From assembly GCA_011319805.1 (NCBI GenBank), contig SJRY01000201.1, positions 1-23,936 of the forward strand: a DNA stretch of 23,936 bases, written 5' to 3'. Source of the DNA: Macrocybe gigantea. Its lineage: Eukaryota > Basidiomycota > Agaricomycetes > Agaricales > Callistosporiaceae. The translations under genes and the position numbers were made by a program. Under the pieces are notes generated by a model. It was not told the DNA's origin, searched no databases, and worked only from the letters and a program-made list of their open reading frames with translations. This document shows positions 18,249 through 23,936 of this stretch, piece by piece; the first letter of the stretch is position 1, and each line of letters starts with the position of its first letter.

Positions 18249-19391
18249 GTGGCGAAAGTAAGCAACAGCGACTGGGACGAATACTATCGGTGGAGGGAGC
18301 GAAAAGGACTACCAAAGACAACCGGACCAACCGCCGCAGAGTGGGCCGACTTTGAACAAGCTTGTAGAATCGCAGGAGTCGACCTAGACTACTGGAAAGA
18401 ACAGAGAGAGGAGCGAAGACAGAAACAGCTCCAAGAACAGCAAGCCCAAGTACAAGCACAGCAGACCCAAGAACAACAGATCCAGGAACAGGAAGACCAA
18501 GACCAAGAGAACGACGAAGAAAACCCCCAAAGGATGACGACAGAATACAAGGGAATCATCGCCGACCCGAAATCCTTTACAGGAGATCGAACGTCCTTCG
18601 ATATTTGGTGGAGAAAGATGAAACTCTACATAACCGCACATGGAGACCTCACGGATACACAGAAGATTGGAGCGGTCCTGTCTAGAATGACCGACGGACC
18701 CGGAGCCCATTGGGCATCAAAGAAGATCGACACCACTACAAACCAAAGCACATGGGCCGACTTCATAACCGAGATAGAGACACGATTCAGCAATGTCATG
18801 TCGCCATCACAAGCAGGAAGCAAACTATTCAACATCAGACAGGGAAACCGACCCATCGACGAATTTCTGGATGAATTCGTAGACCTCGCAGGGAAAGCAG
18901 GAATGACAGGAACAGCCCCTCGTTTCCTACTCGAGAAGAGCTTAAACCGAAGGACAGCAGAAGCCGTACACTCAATCTCCACACTTCCAACAGATGGAGA
19001 TGAATATATCAAGACAGTTCGAGCGATTGGACGAAACATCGATGAACACAGAAATGTGATGAGAGGAGAATTCACAAGCAATCAGCGCAAGGCCGGAAAT
19101 CCAAGCCGAGGAGCAGGACAGGCCATGGAAGTCGACAAAGTACGAAGCAACAACTGCTTCAACTGCAATAAACCAGGACACATCTCACGAAACTGCCCGG
19201 AACCACGAAAAGGAGCAGCAAATGTCACATGTTTCAACTGTGGCTTAAAGGGACACTATGCACGAAACTGCAAGAAGAAGAAGAAAGGAAAATCCCGGGT
19301 CAGAGAAGTGAAAGAAGAAGAAGGAGAGGACGAAGAAGACAAGGATGAAGAAAGCTCTGACAAAGAGGGTTTTGCCGAAGGGTCCGACTAG
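18249..19391 (+). CDS. gag: gag of element A
   Basis: 380 codons from a GTG in a perfect fungal/eukaryote context (ACCACCGTGG) where ATG would be expected; the first ATG in frame is at about 18534, after the N-terminal coiled region. The N-terminus is Gln/Glu-rich coiled coil (QLQEQQAQVQAQQTQEQQ). A capsid-like helical region follows (GDRTSFDIWWRKMKLYI, HWASKKI, RQGNRPIDEFLDEFVDLAG). Two CCHC zinc knuckles (CFNCNKPGHISRNC and CFNCGLKGHYARNC) bind RNA, and the acidic C-terminus carries many Glu/Asp. The stop TAG at 19389-19391 lies in the frameshift zone that leads to pol. The frame is unbroken. Confidence 0.8.
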   Translation: MAKVSNSDWDEYYRWRERKGLPKTTGPTAAEWADFEQACRIAGVDLDYWKEQREERRQKQLQEQQAQVQAQQTQEQQIQEQEDQDQENDEENPQRMTTEYKGIIADPKSFTGDRTSFDIWWRKMKLYITAHGDLTDTQKIGAVLSRMTDGPGAHWASKKIDTTTNQSTWADFITEIETRFSNVMSPSQAGSKLFNIRQGNRPIDEFLDEFVDLAGKAGMTGTAPRFLLEKSLNRRTAEAVHSISTLPTDGDEYIKTVRAIGRNIDEHRNVMRGEFTSNQRKAGNPSRGAGQAMEVDKVRSNNCFNCNKPGHISRNCPEPRKGAANVTCFNCGLKGHYARNCKKKKKGKSRVREVKEEEGEDEEDKDEESSDKEGFAEGSD

Positions 19392-22300
19392 GAGGTGCTA
19401 AATCGCGACCCATACAACTGAAACAGACTCGCTTCGATACCGGATGTAGATCATCCCATACTCTGAAATACACCATTCCTGCCAAGCGATCTGAAGCACC
19501 AAGAAAAACCATCCAAGGGGACAAACCACCAAAGAGGAAAGAGCTCGCAGTACCAGCGAGGATACGAACACGAAAAGGAATCGCAACGATAACACCAGAA
19601 GTCGATAGCGGAGCGGATAGGACCTGCATCAACACCGCGATAGTAGCAAAAACAGGACTGAAGACACGACGAATCAAGAAGATTCCCATCATAAATGCAG
19701 ACGGATCACCCAATCGTCAGAAAACAGCAGACCGAGTAGCGGAGGTCCACATCGACATTAAAGGACACAAGGAGCATATGGAAGCCATCGTACTCGATAT
19801 CGGAAAAACCGACATGCTACTAGGACATGACTGGCTTGTCTACCACAACCCAACAATCAAATGGAGGACAGGAGAAATTGTCTTCGACAGATGCCCCAAA
19901 ACGTGCAAAATAAACCACCAGACGATCAAGATACAGAAGGTGGCTGAACCAGCGAAAACCACAGCCAGCGACAAGACAGGAACCCAGATACCCCCATATC
20001 TGATCAGATTCAAACACCTCTTCAAGGAGAAGAACTTTGATCGCTTACCAGACCACAAAGAATGGGACCATGAAATAAACTTAACGAAGGATGCACCCAA
20101 AACGATACCGAGCAAGGTCTACCCGATGACACAGAAAGAGCTAGAGGAACTAGATGCCTTCGTCGAAGAAGGATTACGAACAGGAAAAATACGCCCATCG
20201 AAATCACCTTACGCAGCACCCTGCTTCTTTCGCAATAAGAAGGATGGAAGCAAGCGACTCATCCAAGACTACCGGGAAATAAACAAATATACGGTCAAGG
20301 ACAAGTTTCCACTACCACGCATCAGCGAGCTCCTCGACGTACTACAAGGAGCAAAGTACTTTAGCAAGATCGATATTATCTGGGGTACAATAACGTGCGC
20401 ATCCGGAAAGGGGACGAATGGAAGGCAGCCTTCCTAACAGCAAGAGGACTCTTCGAACCGACAGTCATGTATTTTGGGCAGTGCAACGCACCAGGCACTT
20501 TTAGCCGAATGATGGCGAGCCTCTTCCAAGACCAAATACGAAGAAGAGTGTGCATAATCTATATGGATGACATATAATCATCGGACGAACACGAGAGGAA
20601 CTCCAAAAGAACACCATAGAAGTCATGGAAATACTGAACAAGAACGACCTATTCATCAAAGGACCGAAATGCGTCTGGGAATCATCGAAAGTCCCAGTAC
20701 TAGGATACATCGTAGGAGAAGGGAAGGTAGAAATGGAACCAGAAAAGATCACAGCCGTACAATCCTGGCCAACCCCAAAGACGAAGAAAGAACTACAAAA
20801 GTTCTTGGGATTCACGAACTTTTACCGACGATTCATCAAGGGATATGCAAAGGTCGCTAAACCCCTGACGGAGTTGACTGGAAACAAAACATTCCAGTGG
20901 ACAGACAAGCAACAAGGCGCTTTCAAAGAACTGATCCAACATATAACCTCAGCACCCATTCTAGCACTACCACAGACAGAAGGAAAATTCCGAGTCGAAA
21001 CGGACGCCTCAGGATATGCCATTGGAGCGGTACTATCACAACAGCAGAAAGGACTATGGCATCCGATTGCATTCATTTCGAGATGCATGACCCCAGCAGA
21101 GCAAAACTACGAAATCTACGACAAGGAACTTCTTGCGATAATGGTCGCACTAAAGACATGGAGACAATACCTCCTCGAAGCTCGAGAGAAGTTCGAAATA
21201 TTGACGGATCACAAGAACCTATCATACTTCCGGAAGCCGCAGCGACTCAATTCGAGACAGATTGGCTGGTACCTGAAATTACAGGAATACGACTACGAAC
21301 TACGACACGTACCAGGAAAGGCGAATGGAAAAGCGGATGTCCTGTCACGAATGGCAGGATATGAAGAAAACCTAGCAGAGAAGGACGACATACAAATGAT
21401 CAAAGAAGCAGCATTCATTCGACATCTGGAAGAGAATAATGAACGAGACTTCGAATTTATGATGTTCGAGGACGAACACCCACAGAAAGAAGAAGCAGAA
21501 AATAACGAAACAATACAAACAAGAGGAATCACGATGATCGAATCCTCAAGGATAGAACAAATTCGACAATGCACGAAGGGAAACGATCGTAACAACAGGA
21601 CTGAAGGAAAAACCACACTGGTTCACAGAAGACGACCACATCGTATATGTAGGAGGAAAATCTATGTTCCTCCAGACAACAAACTGAAGGAAAACATCAT
21701 GTTTGAACACCACGACACACCCATCGGAGGACACCCAGGGCAATACCGCATGCACGAGCTCATAAGCCGCACCTATTGGTGGCCATCAATGCTGACAGAC
21801 ATCAAGAAGTATGTCAATGGATGCGAAACATGTCAGCGAAACAAAATCATCCGACAAAAGAAACACGCACCCCTGCACCCGCACGAAGTCCCACAACAAC
21901 CATGGGAAGATATCGGAGTAGATCTCATAGGACCGCTACCCAGCTCGAACGGCTTTAACGCCATCGCCGCAGTCACAGACCGCCTGACCAAGATGATCCA
22001 CCTAGTTCCCACAAAGACCGAACTCACAGCAGAGGTCTCGCACGACTATACCGAGACAACGTGTGGCGGCTTCATGGAATTCCACGAAAGATCATCAGTG
22101 ATCGAGGACCCCAGTTCGCAGCACGATTCATGACAGCACTTCTAAAATTACTCGGAACAAAGCAAAACCTATCAACGGCCTATCACCCACAGACAGATGG
22201 ACAGGCGGAGCGATCCCACCAAGAAACGGAAGCCTTCCTCAGAAGCTTCACAAACAACCTACAGGACGATTGGGCAGAATGGATAGCAATTGCAGAGTAC

Positions 22301-23009
22301 CAATACAATGACAAAGCACACCAGGGAACGAAGGAGACACCATTCTACCTCAACTATGGAATGCACCCCTGGAAGGGAGAGCCGCAGACGACAGAAGGGA
22401 ATAACCCCGCAGCAAAAGACTTCGTCAAAAGAATGAGCCAAATACGAAAGGAAGCAAATGCCGCGCTGCAATATGCACAAACACGAGCCAAAGACAATTA
22501 CGATGCGAGACGAAAACCTGCCCGTGAATACAAGAAAGGAGATAGAGTATGGCTAGAAGCCACCAATATCACAGTCAATCGACCATCAAAGAAGTTATCG
22601 GCACTCCGATACGGACCGTTCAAGGTGGTTGAAAAGAAAGGAGCCTCGGCATATCGCCTGGAACTCCCAGCATCATGGCAGCTGATACACCCCGTGTTCA
22701 ATGAAACACTGCTCACGCCTTACAAAGGACCCCGTTTCAAGATACAAGAGCGACCATCACCACCACCCCTGAAATCATAAATGATGAAGAAGAGTACGAG
22801 ATAGAAGAGATCCTAAAAAGGAAGAAACAAGGGAGGGGACACTATTCCTGGTCAAATGGAAAGGATACGGACACGAAGAGAACACATGGATCAAAGAGAA
22901 GGAGCTGGGGAATGCGCAGCAAGCTCTAGACCACTTCCTAAAGAAGACTGCGAACCAGGATAAAAGGATCACGACAAGAGGGAAGAAGACCAAAAATCGC
23001 ACTTCATGA
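19361..23009 (+). pseudogene. pol: pol of element A: protease, RT, RNase H, integrase, chromodomain, with frameshifts
   Basis: Reading in the -1 frame from gag, the domains are aspartic protease (PEVDSGAD), RT (SKIDII, then KGDEWKAAF, YMDD at about 20560-20571), RNase H (VETDASGYAIGAVLS, DHKNLSYFRKP), integrase zinc finger (HHDTPIGGHPGQ, CETCQ), integrase core (IGVDLIGPLP, ISDRGPQF, QTDGQAERSHQE), GPF module, and chromodomain (EEYEIEEIL, then LVKWKGYGHEENTW). The frame changes at about 20385 (G-run), 20575, 21586 with return near 21660, 22046, 22768 (C-run) and between 22826 and 22841. Almost all behave as single-base losses. The final stop is TGA at 23007-23009. As it stands the copy cannot make an intact pol, unless the indels are sequencing errors. 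Confidence 0.88.
19367..19411 (+). promoter_or_regulatory. -1 programmed frameshift signal at the A gag-pol junction
   Basis: The gag frame reads GAG GGT TTT GCC, giving the heptamer G GGT TTT at 19367-19373. The -1 frame is open from 19361 through the gag stop into the protease. A 6-base spacer leads to a predicted stem of GGGTC (19380-19384) with GACCC (19407-19411) plus CGA/TCG inside, one bulged C. The -1 rule X XXY YYZ is met exactly. Function is inferred from sequence. Confidence 0.75.
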
Positions 23010-23404
23010 CCACCAACGCCCCCATCAGCATCGACAGCAGCGAGGGCAGCCGCGCACCTACCCCCAACCGCCCAAGCGACCTCGAGAATCTGGCAAGGAT
23101 TCTCAATGCTAGCGACTACATGGACCCCCTCGCCATCACACTCGGCGCATATATGCGCTATGTTATGACCGTCCGCACGCACCTCTGGACCGGGAGAACC
23201 CCTGATGGGACCGGCCCCACTGCAGCTGAACGTATCGCGCTTCGCGAAGCAATGGAAATGCTTCGCACAGAAAACCGGCGGCTTAAACTCCTCGCCACCA
23301 CACTCCACCACATTCGCGCCTATAATGAAGAGCTCATTCATACATGGGCCCCGCGTGCCGCGACCGCCTGGGAGACCAATACTGGGTGGGGACAGCTGGA
23401 CTAA
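23006..23404 (+). CDS. hypothetical ORF in the env position of element A (ORF3), ATGA-coupled to pol
   Basis: 132 codons with a normal ATG at 23006 that overlaps the pol stop as ATGA, so the stop of pol and the start of this ORF share bases. It ends 37 bases before the 3' LTR. The N-terminus is Ser/Pro-rich (IDSSEGSRAPTPNRPSD), the centre is hydrophobic (MDPLAITLGAYMRYVM), and the C-terminal half is a probable amphipathic coiled coil (ERIALREAMEMLRTENRRLK). There is no signal peptide or clear transmembrane segment, so it does not look like an envelope glycoprotein. It shares the heptamer TGPTAAE with the N-terminus of gag of the same element. No function known to me. Unlike pol it has no break. 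Confidence 0.7.
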   Translation: MTTNAPISIDSSEGSRAPTPNRPSDLENLARILNASDYMDPLAITLGAYMRYVMTVRTHLWTGRTPDGTGPTAAERIALREAMEMLRTENRRLKLLATTLHHIRAYNEELIHTWAPRAATAWETNTGWGQLD

Positions 23405-23428
23405 GGTTTTTCGCGAGGACGCGAATCT

Positions 23429-23441
23429 AAAGAGAGGGTGA
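23429..23441 (+). other. polypurine tract of element A
   Basis: AAAGAGAGGG at 23429-23438 plus TGA adjoin the 3' LTR start at 23442, as required for plus-strand priming; it resembles the B tract AAGAGGGGGG. Confidence 0.75.
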
Positions 23442-23760
23442 TGTTACAGACGCCGCCCAAAGGACTATTCATTTTCTTATCTTATCTTTCCCACATCCCT
23501 TATCTCCCCATCATGCTGCGCAGCGCGCAGCCATCGAGTCATCTCACTTCCCTAGTCATCCTGAGTCATCTCCTTCCAGTCTTACTCATCCGCAGTCCAC
23601 AGCATTGCGCAGCCCATGGTCCGTGCTCGAGTACTGTAGTGTATATAAGGACTCCCAGATGTACCAGTAACGCTAGGCTTAATATTCCTTTTGCCATCAT
23701 CTCAAGACCACTCTCGCACTTAGTCTGCCCGAGTCCTTCTGAGATTCGTCTAGCCTAACA
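23442..23760 (+). repeat. 3' LTR of element A
   Basis: 319 bp, identical to 17249-17568 except for one missing C in the C-run before CATCATGCTG. It carries the same TATA box (23642-23649) and self-primer segment AGGCTTAATAT (23675-23685). Confidence 0.95.
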
Positions 23761-23765
23761 GATCA
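23761..23765. repeat. target-site duplication GATCA, right copy (element A)
   Basis: Exact match of 17244-17248, directly after the LTR end CTAACA. Confidence 0.95.
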
Positions 23766-23936
23766 GCGACATTCTAGTCAAGTTTATGCAGGCACAAGCC
23801 AATACTGGAGGCTTCCGACCCATGCTCCCGGAAACCATCCTGAGGGTTGTCCATTTTGTGGTAAACCTGATTGTCGGATTAGGGACTGTGAGACGGCCGA
23901 GAATTATATTCGTGAAGGCCTTATCCGCCATGATTT
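23766..23936 (+). pseudogene. gag: gag of element C, resumed part with zinc knuckle, open at window end
   Basis: The C gag frame continues from 17243 with SDILVKFMQAQANTGGF. A nucleocapsid-like zinc motif CPFCGKPDCRIRDC (about 23849-23890) is in a different frame, so one base has been lost between about 23815 and 23830. The motif has Cys at the place where a classical zinc knuckle has His (C-x2-C-x4-C-x4-C). The following ETAENYIREGLI fits the same protein. The end of the gene is beyond the window. Confidence 0.65.

Larger units (their letters stand above)
17249..23760 (+). mobile_element. Tf1/sushi-like chromovirus A, complete, 6.5 kb
   Basis: Complete LTR retrotransposon with order 5' LTR, self-primer PBS, leader ORF, gag, -1 frameshift signal, pol with chromodomain, a separate 3' ORF, polypurine tract, 3' LTR. 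The LTRs (320 and 319 bp) differ by one C in a C-run at about 17312-17316, so the insertion is recent. The 5-bp duplication is perfect. Despite this youth, the coding region carries several single-base indels and non-ATG starts (see findings). Confidence 0.95.
14927..23936 (+). mobile_element. Ty3/gypsy-type element C, interrupted by element A, continues past window
   Basis: Element C comprises a long 5' LTR, a candidate PBS at 16061, a gag gene from about 16123, and its continuation at 23766 after the inserted element A. Its pol and 3' LTR would lie beyond 23936. The left border is estimated from TGATGAG at 14927; a second candidate is TGATACC at 15022. Assignment to gypsy is inferred from the gag style and LTR layout because no pol is visible. 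Confidence 0.65.

Noticed and set aside
22775..23341. Minus-strand ORF of 188 codons overlapping the end of pol and ORF3
   Set aside because: It is antisense to the chromodomain and ORF3, lacks a domain, and its length is explained by composition.
1..23936. CRISPR array, rRNA or bacterial operon features
   Set aside because: No regularly spaced repeats, no rRNA-like sequence, and the genes carry spliceosomal introns, so these are not expected or seen.

Overview
This window looks like a piece of a filamentous basidiomycete genome, probably Agaricomycetes. The signs are several introns of 49-65 bp with GT..AG ends, a MYND-finger protein and an HNH_2-type nuclease pair, a fungal indoleamine 2,3-dioxygenase, and Ty3/gypsy chromoviruses typical of fungi. 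I do not name a species.

Positions 1-7600 are host genes. They are a five-exon MYND zinc-finger gene (+, 507-1599), a five-exon HNH-nuclease-domain gene (+, 2539-4261), a decayed 5'-truncated tandem copy of it (+, 4440-5838), and a two-exon indoleamine 2,3-dioxygenase gene (-, 7529-5933) convergent with that copy. The MYND and dioxygenase genes each carry one apparent single-base loss in an otherwise well conserved domain.

Positions 8064 to the end are one nested transposon stack. A Tc1/mariner element (D, +) is cut inside its transposase by the 3' LTR of a minus-strand Ty3/gypsy chromovirus (B, 8951 to about 14926). B's 5' LTR is missing here because a plus-strand gypsy-like element (C, from about 14927 past the window end) sits in its leader. 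C's gag is in turn split by a young chromovirus (A, 17249-23760), which has near-identical 320/319-bp LTRs and a perfect 5-bp target duplication GATCA. The insertion order is therefore D, B, C, A. The missing 5' LTR of B and the 3' half of the Tc1 transposase should lie to the right of this window.

Element A is the richest object. Its primer-binding site is an 11-nt perfect complement of a segment of its own LTR that lies about 33 nt after the TATA box, as in Tf1/sushi self-priming elements. It has a leader ORF, then gag with two zinc knuckles. A canonical -1 slippery heptamer GGGTTTT, a 6-nt spacer and a predicted stem-loop lead into pol (protease, RT, RNase H, integrase, chromodomain). An intact 132-codon ORF follows, whose ATG overlaps the pol stop as ATGA. 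Element B has the same heptamer with the same 6-nt spacer before a stem-loop. B and the other old copies are interrupted mostly by TGA codons at presumed CGA positions, while A is interrupted mainly by single-base indels.
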